Below are positions 1-12,987 of a DNA stretch of 64,000 nt, one piece after another. The first letter of the stretch is position 1, and each line of letters starts with the position of its first letter. This DNA is from Ooceraea biroi (lineage: Eukaryota > Arthropoda > Insecta > Hymenoptera > Formicidae), in NCBI RefSeq assembly GCF_003672135.1, contig NC_039509.1:16006663-16070662 (forward strand). The letters are read 5' to 3'. The position numbers were made by a program, and so were the translations under genes. Under the pieces are notes generated by a model that was not told where the DNA came from, did no database searches, and saw only the letters and a list, made by a program, of their open reading frames with translations.

Positions 1-3000
1 ACCTCCCCTACCCCGCCGTTTCTCGCCGACTCCTCTTCATCTCGCGTAGACACACACTCTCGCGCACCCCTTCTCGCTCGTCCGGCTCCTCTTTCGCTCC
101 GCTTTCTTCTTCTCGACGTTTTTTCCTTATCAATGTAACGCACGAACAAAGGGCGATAAAGAAAAGAAGAGGAAATGCCGGCGACGATGTCGCGCGCAGC
201 GCGCGAAGGAAATTTCTGGTCACCACGGATATTAATGGGGAAGCGGGGCATGACGAGATAATGTATAAATAAAACCAGAATAAAGACGACGGAGTTATAA
301 ATTGAAACGAAGATATGATACAAGCTGCTGCCGTACTCCTCTCCTCCTGAGACTCCTCTGGTTTTTCGCGTCGATATTCTCCCATGTTGATGTGTAACGA
401 GCCTGTTTGATGTAACTTCTTTCCTTACCAGTCATTGACATCGCACGACTATTTCCCTCGGCTGCCATTGTGCGGGAACGCTTCGGAGATCGACAATAGC
501 CTTTGTCGTTCGAACGTCTAACATGGCCGTCGAAGTTTTGCATCCTGTTTGGGAAATTTCCATCGCACCTGCCATCGAGGAATGCGTCTAATGCTGCAGC
601 TAAAAAGGAAGGACTCCTGGCACGTCGAACGTACCACGACTGCGTCGAGATGTTTCGTGGACTTGTGAGATTCAAGTTTAACACGAATCTACAAGTGACA
701 GAAAAATAATACAATACTTGGGTCACAATTAACAGGTGATGCCGTCTAAATTGAGTCTTGGGTGCAATTCGAAGGAAGAAAATTATAATACATTCAGCTC
801 TGTTTATTTGTAGTGAAGCGGATTTAAAATCTCGACCGGACCGCGACGGGCGGTAAAGACCTACGTAAAAAACCTTGGCGGCTAAAACGGGATGCTGTCG
901 AGGGAACGGATCTTCGTGGCGCAAGGTGTCTTACGAAGAAAGGCCGCAAAGTCATGCCTGCGCGCGCGTCCGAAATGCACACAAAAAGCTTATGGGCGCG
1001 GTGCCGCATTGTCCGGCACCGTGAGGGGGATGCAAAAACAGGGGCGCAAGGGAGGGGCGACGGTGGGGAGGGAAGGGAGCGCGAAGAGCGATGTAAAGAG
1101 CAAGATAATAATAAATGACTCGCACGAAGACGAATGCTTGATTTACATGAGAAGATCGATCGCCTCGGGGTAGGGGATGATGCGTGTTCCGTGCGCTCTC
1201 TTGGCCAGTTCGCGCCCCGCTTCACCCTCCCTGCATATTTATTTTCGCGGGCCAAAACTCGCCGGTTATGTCATGGTGTTTACCGTCCGCGCAATTTTTC
1301 GGCGTGAAAATATCCAGCAGGGTCGCGCAGAAAATTCCTCGAGGAGGAACTTGATCTCCTGCTCGACTGAAGCAGAATGGCTGCTGCGGGGTGGTAGTTT
1401 GCTGGAACAACAAGCGGAATAACACGGTTACGAGTTCAGTGATTACGGCTGCGACTAATTGAATACGACTACAACGAAACTGCGCCTGGCCCACGATCGG
1501 CGAGACGGCAAAATTGCCCCGCATCACGGAACGAGCGGAGCAACACGACCACCCGCAATTTCCGTGCGATACCCGGGCGTGCACGGTTCGTGAATACGCC
1601 CCTGGTAGAAAAACGTTCCCTCCTACGCGCCGCTAACGGGTTTGCCTTATAATTACTGCTAACGAACCGTTTGTTTCGCCAGACGAGACAATACGAGCCA
1701 CTTCTGCATGTTCACGGCGCATATACATACTCTCCCACAGTTTCTGATACTTTGCTGCTCAATTATTGGTTTAATCCTAGTGAAAGACGCAGAAGAAGGA
1801 GATGCGAGGATAAATAAATAGCCATTTACAGACACAATCGATTGTCATTTTTAGAAATTTGTCCATACGCAGGCAAACTGCTCTACCTAATATGAAATGA
1901 AAAATATAAATTTTAGTACATTTCAATACATTGTGACAGTGTAAGTTTATTCCCCCAACGTCGACGTGATCCGGCTCGTCGGAAGTATTTATAATAATAC
2001 AAATATTGTAAATATTTTATTATATATATATTTATTTGGTAAATGTTCGTGTTTATATGTGGTTATATTTTTTCTATATACTATTAATATGTCATTGAAA
2101 TTCTTGAAACTATTGAAAGTTATCATTGATTTTTGAAACTGTTGTATGAATTGTTAAATTATTGTATTATATTATTGAATTGTTGCACTATAAACCTTGT
2201 ACTGCTCATATTTCGACAAACGGGAGGTTCTTTCAATTCTGGTCACCGAATTGTGGACGAAGGAGACGCAGTGAGAAGGCGACCGATGTGGACGGGAGCG
2301 AAGAGAGAACAGCGAGGTGTGTTTCCACCCATAGAACAGACGAGGATGGACGATGACCAGGGGCGTATGCCCAATTATATCGACTATCAGCATCAAATAT
2401 CGATTGACATCGATCCATCGATGGCAAGGAACGCATGCGCAAATGACCGACGGCACCGTACCCGGTCTATGCTCGAAGGAGCAGGATCACCGTGTGACGC
2501 TCTTGTGATGGCTGTGCTTGTCTAAAGTTAACAGGATCCAGGAGTCAACTCCCGAGAAGCCGGATCGCCGTTTGATAGAATACTATCATCCGTAGACGGT
2601 TACAGTTGAGACTGCAAAATAATATACCTACTAAAGGCTGACAGAGTAAGAGACTTCCCGTCGTGAATTGTGAGTACTCTAAACTTGTCAATTCTGCCTA
2701 AAGCAAATTTATATTATATAGTATTGGAAGTTTCATCTAACGTTTTTATTTATTTCTCAATCATATCTTGTCGATCGTCCATATTATGTAGAGTATAGTA
2801 TTATTCCGATAGTCAATATTATATAAAAAGGGTCCTCCCAATTATCCACCCCCTGAGACCTTGTATCGTCTTAGTATATTTTAATAAATTGGCGACCTGA
2901 CAGCCGCGGACCCGGCCGCGTCAGGTGAAGCCGAGTAACAAAAAATATCGGTCGCAACATTTTAGTAAGAAACGATACGTCTTTAAATCGGCCGCGCGAC

Positions 3001-3245
3001 GACACCAGGCTCGGTTCTGTCGGGATCAAATGTCTGGCGACTCGACATAGCCAGGCATCTTGCATCAATCACGCAGCCGGCGAATTCTGGAAACGCGGCT
3101 GTTTACACGCCGAGGCATCGTGAATCAATTGTGACAGCATAAACCCCGTTCGTCGCCATATGGCGACCGCTCGACTGGAAAGATCGCTTGCGGGCAGGTG
3201 CACTCGGCGAGGCGAGCGAGCAGTTCTACAGCGAGTCCTACGCCA
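1..3245. other. Upstream noncoding region, no gene recognised
   Basis: Open frames here are short, overlap on both strands and show no recognisable protein or consistent splice signals. The DNA alternates between GC-rich CpG-dense stretches (about 840-1250 and 2900-3250) and an AT-rich stretch (about 1740-2180). A possible LTR remnant is listed separately. The CpG-dense part just before 3246 may be the promoter of the PH-domain gene. Confidence 0.5.
2130..2900 (+). mobile_element. Possible LTR-retrotransposon remnant (single LTR plus primer-binding-like site)
   Basis: A TATA-like motif (TATATAAAAAGG, about 2820) is followed some 60 bases later by AATAAAT and then at once by TGGCGACCTGAC (about 2889), an arrangement like U3-R-U5 followed by a tRNA primer-binding site. 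I found no second LTR, no gag or pol frame and no clear TG...CA ends, so the boundaries are guesses. It could be a decayed solo LTR or chance. Confidence 0.25.
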
Positions 3246-3318
3246 ATGACTGACAGCTTCGCCGATGCTCGGCAACAGTTACACGAGGCCGTGCATACGC
3301 GAATTCCGGTGCAGATCG
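3246..3318 (+). CDS. PH-domain gene, putative first coding exon
   Basis: The ATG at 3246 opens 24 codons ending ...TRIPVQI plus one base, then a GTAACG donor at 3319. The leftover G joins GC of the next exon to make Gly, giving VQIGELYVEDL, a plausible first strand of a PH fold. It lies in CpG-dense DNA, as expected for a first exon. The donor is not strong and the following intron is 5.3 kb, so another first exon is possible. Confidence 0.5.
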
Positions 3319-6300
3319 GTAACGGTGACCGTTTTTCCGCCGCGTCCGCTGGCGCGCATGCGCGCGGCGCGATCTCTGCCGCCGTTGCAGTTCCTGATCC
3401 CGCCGCCGCGGCCGCGAGACCGGAAGTCGCGCGACAAACCGCCCTGGTCCACCGCTCGCTCTGTTCCGCTCGGTGTCACGCGCGTTGCGGCTCTGTCACT
3501 TTCTCGTCGCAGTGTTTCACGGCGCACCGCATCCCGCGCACTTCCTTCCGGGTTCCACCGGCTCAGGGATGCTTGACACCATCGTTTGTCATTCAGAGAG
3601 GATCGACTGCCGATCGTTTTCACCCTGATTCGTTCAAAGATCGAAGATACCGATTCGCCTTTTTGCGAGGGTAGATTGTACAGGGATATCACGTGTCAGA
3701 CTCACCGAACGCATAATCTTATTTTACAATAATTTTGCCTTTGTGCGGCCACAAATCTCATTATGCATGGCGCATGAAAAAAGCGCTTTGTCTCCCAGCA
3801 GCCGTCTTTTTTTTCCGCCGCTCATCCGCCGGCAACCATGAAATTCTAATCTTCATCCTTGCAGCGCGCGCGCGGGAAGGGGCGAAAGGATGAGGGGCGG
3901 CCGGGCTGCGTGAAAAATCAGAGACATTCACGGGAATTCGAGGGTGTTGCTGCCGATGATCCTTGCGAATAAATAATTCATAGCGCTTCCGAGGACGCGG
4001 CGCGAGACCGGCCGAGGGAAAAGAAACGGTGGGGTCCTGTTTAATGGCGATGACGCGCTAGGACTGATAGGAGGCACAGGAGCGTGAAGGAATGAGATGA
4101 AAAAATCTATGACTGTTAAACAGCATCTGCTGTTTAATGTTGACCGAGCGTAACGGGGAAAGGTGACTGGTGAAGAGAAAACTGTGGACGAGAGGCCTGA
4201 TCCTTGCGGTACCCTCGAAAGTTTTCCGTCCTCTACCTGCGGACCATCATTGTGAAAAGTTCCTTCCTCGAAACGGCCGGTTCTGCACTTTTTGCGGGTC
4301 GCAGTTCTACTCGGCACACATTTTTTCACGTACACATTTTCTCCCAGGTCCTCGTGAAAAGTCGGCCGACTCGGCCGGCAAGTTTAACGATTCGAAAGAG
4401 CCGCCCGGTAGACGAGGCGTGCATTCCAGACCCTATCTTGGAATCTGAAGGAACAAACGCGGCTTCCTGAGTTTTACGCGATGTGGCCCAACCGCAGGGG
4501 ACAGAATGTAAACGTGCGGCGACGTGCATTAAGCCGCTGCCACCGCGCACAACTGTTCGTTACGTCCTTCTTCGGGGCTCGCTATACATGTTCATAGGCC
4601 GCGCTATTGGAAATTCGGCATAGCGATTACCGGCGCACGTCGTGCGCACCTACGTAAAAGATAGGGAAAGAGGTACACGTACTCGCACGTTTACGATCAT
4701 GGTATCCATACACACATACAAAGTATCAGATTCACATTTGGAACTTGCACTGAATCACACTTCAATTTAGTAATATGAATTGTAACACACAATTGTTACT
4801 AAAACCAAAAATAAATGGGATGAATATATGTTACAATTCAATATTTATTTTACACGAGCGTCTGGACGGAAAGCGTCGAAAAATATACGTACATTTGCAA
4901 CATAGAGATACCGTGAAATAATATATATAAAGATTTCCACAGTTTTATTTCTCTAAGAAGCCATTCATTTTCTTCACGATTTGCTTTCACAACAAAATTT
5001 CTGACAGTGACGACACCACGTGGGCTCCTTCTGTTCTATTTCACATAATGCCATATAATTCCGTGTAACACCATGGTGATGCCAGAATAAATCCTCACGC
5101 GAGGAATTGTGGGTAGTCGCGTATTTCCACAGTATTTGCGCGGGCAAACACGTTGCACTTTTCCGTGGAAAGAGAGAGTTGCAGCGATACGCGATATGAC
5201 GCGTCATTGTTCTTCTGAGTGCGACCACGCGGCTGGCTGTCGCTCGGCTTTCCTTTTTTCCCGCTCGAAACGCCGAGATAACGGCTTTGCGCTCATGAGA
5301 AATGCGACGTGTTCAGGTTGCAGCCTAGTTTCGTTGACACGTGTCCATGTGACTAGCACCAAAACGCATGCTCAATTGCATGCGAGAAATTGCGACTATT
5401 GTCACTGTTCCTGCGGCGCGTATTCTGATAATGAACTGGCGAGAGAAACCGCGGCAGCGAGAACGGTCTCTTTACGCCACGAAGAAATCGAGACGCCGAC
5501 TTTGAATTATTATAAATGTTACGGGCTTTCGCGCAGTGCGATCCGAGTAATAATCCAATAATAATCCAATATGCTCGTCCAATCGAGGAGCTTCTAGAGC
5601 GGCAGGATGCGGGTTTAGGCACGGGCGCTTTATTTATGGCGCGCTCACACGTGCGCGCGCGCGCGACACGCTCGCTTTCTGGAGCTTAATGGACCGTGAG
5701 AGCGGATATCATGGGCTTCTTTCTCGCTGGGTCCTTGACGTTCGAGAGTGCTCGAAGAGAAGCGACTTTCGTGAGCGCAAACGTGCCATTTTCCGGTCGA
5801 AAGCGTCCCGAGAATGCGCGTCTTCGACCAGAAAAATCGGATTTATTTAGAAAGAAAATGCTGAGCAGATGTCTCGGCTTGCAAGAAAAAAGCTGCTTAA
5901 AAAGCCCCTTTCAAGATTCGTACGTTGCAAATTTTTCGCGCGCCGATTGTCAAGCACGCCGCCGAAGCTACCTTTCCACATCAGGCTCGATCGCCGAGTT
6001 CCGCGGGTGTGTTAATAACTAGAGGAAACTTTTACGGCCCCTCTTCCGCAATTCGGCCAATTAATGTTCGCGTTTCGAGTGATATAATTGTTGGCGCAAT
6101 TGATGCGCTTCGCCGGCTGGTAAAGAAAAAATTGAAGCACCCACTTCGCGAGGTTCGCTGATGAATCACACGCACACTTCGTAACGCTTCGCGTTCGTGG
6201 AAAAGTCTCACGGAGTAGAGCTTTGTCGGCGCGAACAAACGGAATGACCATGAATTTATAGTGAGTCACTTGCGTGAAAATCACCGGCTAGTGAAGTGCC

Positions 6301-9300
6301 ATCGTAATTCACGACATCCGCGGACCGCGTACGATAATTTGCCTTTACTTATCTAATATGATGTTAATCACATCTCTTGATAATGTCAGGGCCGCTTTGA
6401 TCACGTTAGAAGTGGAAACCGAGAGGATACTGGCAATGAGACGGACAGTGAAAAGAAAAACTATTGTCGACCGAGAAGAGTGACAGCACGAAAAATCTCA
6501 CTGCCATTTACGTCGCTCCGTCGATTCCACGATAGATCCACGAGCACGATGGTGACGCTGCCGAACGTCGGCTGACGAGATAATTGCATCCCGCGATGAC
6601 GGACAGGACGAATTTCGTCCCGCGAAAACGGCGACGCTTTCACTCCGATAATGCATCGCGCGATTTTTGCTCAGCATCCGAGACACAGAACGGTCGTATA
6701 AATGTAACGCCGTTTCCTAGCTTTCCAAAGCACGACACGAAACCCCACTATTACTGTCCTGGAGTTCCTACGCTGCCACGTACGTCACGACCGACATGTT
6801 AGGCTCGCGTGACGCTTCGCGGATACGAGGATTCACGTAGATTCGCGGATACTCCAGACTAAATGATGCTGTAAATCCCCAAGCACTCGCTGTCGGCTGT
6901 CGATTCGCTCGCTCCTGCGGTAACGCGTCAGCCTAATTTTCCATGGGATTAGGCCCGGCCATTGTTGTCTCCGGTAACAACGGCGACAACGTAAGAAAGC
7001 GAAACGCGTCGAGTTACCTAACACCTCCTCGATGGCGAGAACAAAGGGTTAATCGGCGGGATTGTTTGGGCGAGTAATTTTCGTCCTGGCGAAAGGAAGT
7101 CTCTCCGGACGGACGAAAGCGGCGTGTCGTAGGTCATTCCTCGTTGCGACATGGAACGTTCGATCAGTATTCAGCCGGTATTCATCGGCAGCCACCTACG
7201 CGAGGGAGGAATGCAGGTGAAGGACCTCAAAGCAGCGCGTACGCCGATTTCCCAAGTTACTATCGACCGGAGGAATCCCAGGCATCTCTCTCGCGGATCG
7301 CGTCCTTCCGATAGCGCCGGATGCCGCTCTCATGCTCGTAAACGTCCCTCGAAAATTGCCGGCGCGATAACTTTCGGAAAACGCCTCGTGGTGAACGCTC
7401 AATGGGCCTCCCCTTTCCGGAACAGTTAGCAGTTAACGTCGGTACGCCTGGAATTCATTGGATGCCGGGATCGGATCGGATCGGCGGTATCGAACACGGC
7501 GGCAGTTGATCGGAAGACGCTCTAATTCCAGAGACTAATTCTCGTCGAGGAAGCGAGTGTTCTTCGCTGTAATTCAATATCCCGTCGAGAAAGAGAATGG
7601 CGTTCTCGTTCGCTAATAAGGTCTGCGAATTGTCGCCGCCTCCGCATGGCGAACGACAGATCGTTCCGTCCAGATTATCTGGCGGACGTCACAAGAGCGG
7701 ACGAAGCCGGCGACCGCTGGTATTTGCTCGCCGCAAGGGAAGATCAGGCCGGCAGGATCTATTTCCATCGTGAACTCGGCGAAAATAGTCACCGAGTGGC
7801 GCGATGAGAAACGTGGGCGGGTTTGACACTGTTTTCGGTCGATAGTCGCGTACGCTAAATCGAGTATGATCAGCGAGATATAACCACGGGGGTGCCAATG
7901 ATACCACCCGCCGCCCACGCCTTTCAAACGGGTGACGTCAATCTCTCGATTCGTTGCTCCTGTATTTCTGCCCCCGCAATTTCTTTTTTCTGCCATCCTC
8001 GCAAAGGTCGAGGAGGTTTTGCGTCGTAAATTGCCGCGACGTAATGAGCAACCGCGGTGTGTAGGACGCCTTTGAAGAAACGGTCTTTCCGGCGCAAGCC
8101 GAAGTGGCGAAATGCCGTTAATCCAGTCTGAAATCACGCCGATGGTGCCGATTACGTCGTATCGGCGAATTTCGCGGGAGCGGCGGCGAAATCGCAAACT
8201 GTGTAATTGTGGATGTCGGCATTCGCGACGCCCGCGTTTCCCGAAACGCTCCGACAACGCGCGATTCCGCAGACCGCGATGAAATATTCATCAGGCCGAT
8301 AAACGCGATCGCCACCGTCCTGCAGATACGTACGGCAGCTTTTACTTTCGATCGTCCGTTTGCGACGGAGAGTTTCTTCCGTTGCTATTTGCTATGGACG
8401 TTCGCGATAAGCGCGTGAATCATCGATTCTCCTCCGACTTCATCTCTCGATGCTGCACTACGAATATTAATAGCGTCGCTGCCGTGTACGGCATGTGCCA
8501 TCGAACGCGATGAAAACGAGAGTACTTCGACAGAGAATTTCTATATAAAATGCTATCAAGATTAAATGACTGCGAAGTAATTAATTTCTGCGCGATCATT
8601 AAAACGAATCACTCCTTACATTCCTGTAACATTCATTTCAGGCGAGCTGTATGTGGAAGATCTAGCCGAGAGAAGGACGGTTTCCATCAGGATGGGCTGG
8701 CTGTGGGTCGAGGGCACCCCGATGAGGCTGCCACTGAGGGCGTTGAACCTCCGTCAAGCATCTCCCAATCTCTGTCAACCGCACCCGTTCGCCCTGGGTT
8801 TCACCCTGAGCAATCCGCAGGGTCATTCGCTCGCCACTTTTTGGGTAATTGTCGCTAATTAAAGCTTTTGCAAAACTGTCCCTCTCACTCTCGTAAATCG
8901 AGTACGAGGTCTGGTTTATTTATGGATCTTGTCGGGACTCCGGTGCAACCTTGAAATCGTCTTACATTATATCGAAAAGAAATTCTCGCTCGCTTTCGAT
9001 CCCTGACCAGCGCAACGGCATTTTTCACGGGCTAGAGCCGCCTTCGTGAGTGCCGAGGGCACTCGCGATTTGGCATGGTTCCACGGACGAGATGGGACCG
9101 GCCGGCGTTCCTCGCCGGTCGGCGGCAACCGTAAGGCATGAAAGAAGCGCGGACGAAGACGAGGCGGGTGCGGCTGGGGGAGGAATAATATGCCGCGCCA
9201 CGTAATATAATTGCATGTAAATGGCCTTTATCTCCCGCACGATCCGTTTCCTCGGCTGTAAACACTTTCACGTGCGCCGGGCGGGCCGCGCGGACCCCCG

Positions 9301-12300
9301 TTTCGCTGCAACTTCTAATTACGGGCTCGCCGGCGTCGCCATTCGATTTCTAACGCGTTATACAATCCCCGCAAGCGGAGCGAGGGCGAGCAAACGAGCG
9401 TGCCCCGAGCGGATCTACTTACCGTGGAGTTAGCCGAGAGCTAACTCGAGAAATCCGCCGAAAATTCAAAGCCGTGTGCACAGATTTCTCTTCGCTTTGC
9501 ATAGGAGCCGCTTTCGAGACCGTTCCGAGGAGTCCTCGAAACTCGTTTCGCGAGTTTCGCCCCGACATAGCGGCCGATTTTCACTTCTCCTCTTTTTCTT
9601 TTTCTTTTTGTTTCTTCACCCGTGTGGAATAATCCAATTAGAGGTGTCTTCATGCGCGGCGATGATTCTCCCGGCGTGGCCGATGAGGCGCGCGCTCGCT
9701 CGGCCAACCGTGACGAGAAGTAGCGCTCCAGTGCGTGATCGTGCGGGATAAAGCACACTCGAAACGTCCGTCTGAACAACAACCACGTAGGATACACGCG
9801 CGAGGCATCCTTGCCAAGGTCGCGGATGTCCAGCTGGCGGAGGAGGAACGACGGCTCGTGACGCAACACGACCGCCCGCTCGTCGAATCACGAGATCTTA
9901 ATAAGGCCAGTAGGCAAGGTCAACACACCCGCTTGCCGATCCGCTTGCCGTGATAAATGCGTGGGAGATCGTTGCACCGCTCTCCCATGACCCGCCATTG
10001 TCAAGGAGTCCCACCACGTCGGGCACACTCGCGTAGCCGAGGGGAGTTCCTCCGGCTCTTTGGACTTAGTCGCACCAAGGACGCTTGCTGGCGCGCGATC
10101 AGTCAGGCGGACACGCGAGTCCTTCGGATCATTGTGATCGGACGTTTTGCATTTTTACGCCGAGTCAGACTAACGATGCCAATTCACGCGATCTTACGGT
10201 GACTATGCGGGGCTCATTGATGATCATGCGATCGGCGTGATTACAATCGCCGATCCGAACCCGTGCGATTCCATCACGCGGCGTTTCTTCCGTCGATTGT
10301 CCGCCACTCGACGTACATAGCTGCGTCACGGTTCTCGATCGAAAGCGGGTTTTCCACACGTTGTTGCCTCCGAGGTAGACAACGAACGGCAAACCTGTTG
10401 GCGAGCTTTTTTCCAGACACGCCGATGTCGGCCAGCGTCGTCGAGCGCGCTCGCGTCACTTTGCACGCCGCACGAAGGTCGCCCTCGCAGGCAAGGCGAC
10501 GGGGAGATTTGTCCCCGTCGAAGATGGTAATGATCGACGCGCCGCCGGTGGTTAACGAGCAAATTCCACGGTGTCTTGGACGGTGTGTCGTTCGCGCACT
10601 CGAGCGAACCGGCGACTTTCGAATCGCCAGCCAGCGAAATCGTGTGTCACGGTCGATCCTGCGAGTAGACAGACTCGTTCGACTACTCGAAGCGGCGTCC
10701 CGATGTAGCCAGCCTCACGAGAGAGTACGAAACCCGAATACACATCATCGTTAACGTCGCTGCCGATCCTATTGAACCCGCCTGCATGTCGATCGCCCAT
10801 CATTTATCTAGGAAACTTTGATATCCGGGTTACCGATCAAATTGTATTTAATCGTCTGATTCGTATCCATTACTTTAGCGGAGATATGCGTAGCCTTCTG
10901 GGTGCACATTAAGCTGACACACGAGTTGACAGTTTCAGCGTGCATCGAGCGAGATATAGATGTAAATTTAGCGCTTTTGTTATCACAATGTGCTGTCTCG
11001 TTCTCGATCTTGCAGGAATATTTCAATGCGCAATGTCGATCTTGTTATCTGTTCAGGCGGAGACGGAACCAATCTACTGGTCCTGGGTCAGAGCGATCGC
11101 GGCCGAGCTGGTCCGGCAGACGCCGTTTCGCGCTCAACGATGCTTGAACTTCCTGGAGATACTGACCATTTGCCCGAGAGGCCCGGTTCCAGACAGCCCG
11201 ACGGAAACGAGGCGGCGGTCCCGTAGCGAGTTGCGTTGCTGGCCGAGTGATTCGCCGACGGAGAAGACGATGATGACCGGGACGACGATACTCGACGAGT
11301 CCAGACGGAGAGCGAGAAGCGAGCTGCGAGGTTGGTCTAGCAGTAACTCGAGCGACGAGGACCTGTTGGGAGAATTCCGCAGTATCCCCGCTATAATCAA
11401 CACCAAGGATCAGCCGGTCGGTAGGGCGTGGGGTTGCAGCGAGAGTAGCGAGGGTAGTGACGATAGTCTTCCATGGGGTGGCGTGTGCCGGTCTAGTGTG
11501 GACTCCGTGGACTCGAGTAGCGTACCGTTAGCGGAACCGGAAACGCGCGAGCAGAGGATACAGAGGTACAAGGAGACCCGCAGACGCGAGAACGAGGCGA
11601 GAAGTCGAAGGGTCCTCGAGGAGGATGCGAGACGGCGACGAGCGAGAGCCGAGGAGAATAACAACAATCTGCCGAAGATCTACAGTCCTGGTAGAACGAG
11701 AGGCAGGATCTACTCGACTGTCAATGACAACGATGACGTTCGTCCGACACGCTCGCCCAGGAAGGAACGTCCCGATCGACCGACCGACACGACAATGCGA
11801 AACGAAAACTCAATGGTTGACCGACTGCCTCCGGTGAAGCCAAACGAGTCCTCCGGTACCGTGAGATTCTCCACCGAAGAGAATCACCGGAACGAAGACG
11901 ACAAGCGGAACAACAATAGTCCGAAGAACGATAACAGCAGCCCCGGGATACTCAGATCGGACATGAGTGAGAGGAGAAGCAGAGCCAGGGAGAGGAGGTC
12001 CTTTCGCGACAAAGGGCAATCACTACACACCCAGCAATTGACTAGTACCAACACCAGCATTGGCAGTATCGGTACTACTACCATCAGCAACAGCGTGGAA
12101 ACTCTTCGAGAACGCAAGGAACGCTTGGCTCTCCTGACTTCCAGAATACCCGTTCCTCGACAGTCATTGCAATCTTACTCAAAAGCGATGGACTGTCCGA
12201 CAGTCGTCTCGCCGCGATCGCCAAGCTCCCCATCAGCCTTGCAGCCTCCTTGCGAAGAAGATGTTGCCAAGCTTCTAGAGCGGTGTCAGAGGGTGGACCA

Positions 12301-12655
12301 CTATGTGCCAGTGCGGGAAAAGCTCACTTTGTTTGAGTCTCTCTCGAGATTGGGCGGTCGCCTGGCCAGAAGCACGGAGGATCTCGGTCGAACGTCTTCC
12401 AAGCCCAGTCCCAGAGGCAAGCAGCGTGCCAGATCTCTTCACGATCTCAACCGGGGCGCCCGGGCGGTGCCCGTGAGAGAGATGTGTCGATTCTTCGAGG
12501 GCGATGTGGAGCAGGATGCCTGTCAAAAGGCGATGATGCTTGCCAAAACGAGATTCAGTGATCCACCTACGAAGAACACGTGGAAGGACCCATGTTCAAA
12601 GTATGAGGCACCTTGCATCAGCGCTTCTGCGAGAAAGAAACACTATCCTAAGTAA
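3246..12655 (+). CDS. PH-like domain protein with long disordered tail (three-exon model, 624 aa)
   Basis: Model: exons 3246-3318, 8642-8844 and 11057-12655, spliced phase 1 then phase 0, with open frame throughout. Residues about 15-120 read as a pleckstrin-homology fold: beta-strand pattern with VSIRMGWLWV and PLRALNL, then a closing amphipathic helix around YWSWVRAIAAEL that spans the second splice junction. PH domains usually bind phosphoinositides or protein partners at membranes. The remainder is basic and serine-rich, with two RRRxRSELRxW motifs (about 144-154 and 175-185), a charged helix RIQRYKETRRR (about 260-270), and two VREKLTLFE/VREMCRFFE-type motifs near the end. The RIQRYKETRRR stretch recalls the N-terminal part of supervillin, but no gelsolin or headpiece domain follows, so I do not name it. 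The first exon is the least certain part. Confidence 0.6.
8642..8844 (+). CDS. PH-domain gene, exon 2
   Basis: A pyrimidine-rich acceptor ending TTTCAG precedes 8642 and a GTAATT donor follows TGG at 8844. The exon encodes the bulk of the PH-like fold (GELYVEDLAERRTV ... HPFALGFTLSN ... LATFW). Its last codon joins in phase 0 to AETEPIYWSWVRA of exon 3. Confidence 0.7.
11057..12655 (+). CDS. PH-domain gene, exon 3 (C-terminal tail)
   Basis: The acceptor GTTCAG is at 11051-11056. The frame is open for 532 codons to TAA at 12653-12655. Base composition is strongly coding: low-complexity Ser/Arg/Asn-rich protein but no stops over 1.6 kb. A weak donor-like GTAATC overlaps the stop, so an isoform continuing downstream cannot be excluded. 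Confidence 0.75.
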   Translation, partial: AETEPIYWSWVRAIAAELVRQTPFRAQRCLNFLEILTICPRGPVPDSPTETRRRSRSELRCWPSDSPTEKTMMTGTTILDESRRRARSELRGWSSSNSSDEDLLGEFRSIPAIINTKDQPVGRAWGCSESSEGSDDSLPWGGVCRSSVDSVDSSSVPLAEPETREQRIQRYKETRRRENEARSRRVLEEDARRRRARAEENNNNLPKIYSPGRTRGRIYSTVNDNDDVRPTRSPRKERPDRPTDTTMRNENSMVDRLPPVKPNESSGTVRFSTEENHRNEDDKRNNNSPKNDNSSPGILRSDMSERRSRARERRSFRDKGQSLHTQQLTSTNTSIGSIGTTTISNSVETLRERKERLALLTSRIPVPRQSLQSYSKAMDCPTVVSPRSPSSPSALQPPCEEDVAKLLERCQRVDHYVPVREKLTLFESLSRLGGRLARSTEDLGRTSSKPSPRGKQRARSLHDLNRGARAVPVREMCRFFEGDVEQDACQKAMMLAKTRFSDPPTKNTWKDPCSKYEAPCISASARKKHYPK

Positions 12656-12981
12656 TCGCGATATCGTTGCTTTCCCTGAACATTCAGGAAATTCGGGAAA
12701 ATTTCTTCAAGTTATGATTCTCCATCGGTCAAAATGGAATAGTGAATTTGATAACAAAGGAGGACAACCGAGTATCATTTTCATTTTCCTCGTAAGTTTC
12801 GTAAGTTTCATGAAACATCAAAATTTTTGAGATCTTACTGGAAAAGTAGATATTTTTCGAGTAAGCACATTACAAACATTTTCTTGAAAAAGAAAGCGAT
12901 TTTTGAAAATTCAAAGTTGTAGGGAATCTCCACTGTCATGAAAAATTTCTTTTCGCAACTCATGATTGATAGATTAGTGTA

Positions 12982-12987
12982 AATAAA
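12982..12987 (+). terminator. Candidate poly(A) signal of the PH-domain gene
   Basis: AATAAA lies about 330 bases after the stop at 12655 in AT-rich sequence. This is the canonical signal, but it is judged on position only. Confidence 0.4.

Noticed and set aside
10990..11226. Plus-strand frame containing ICSGGDGTN, reminiscent of a lipid or NAD kinase GGDG loop
   Set aside because: It overlaps the PH-gene exon in another frame and is not preserved across the splice junction. The rest of the frame has no kinase similarity.
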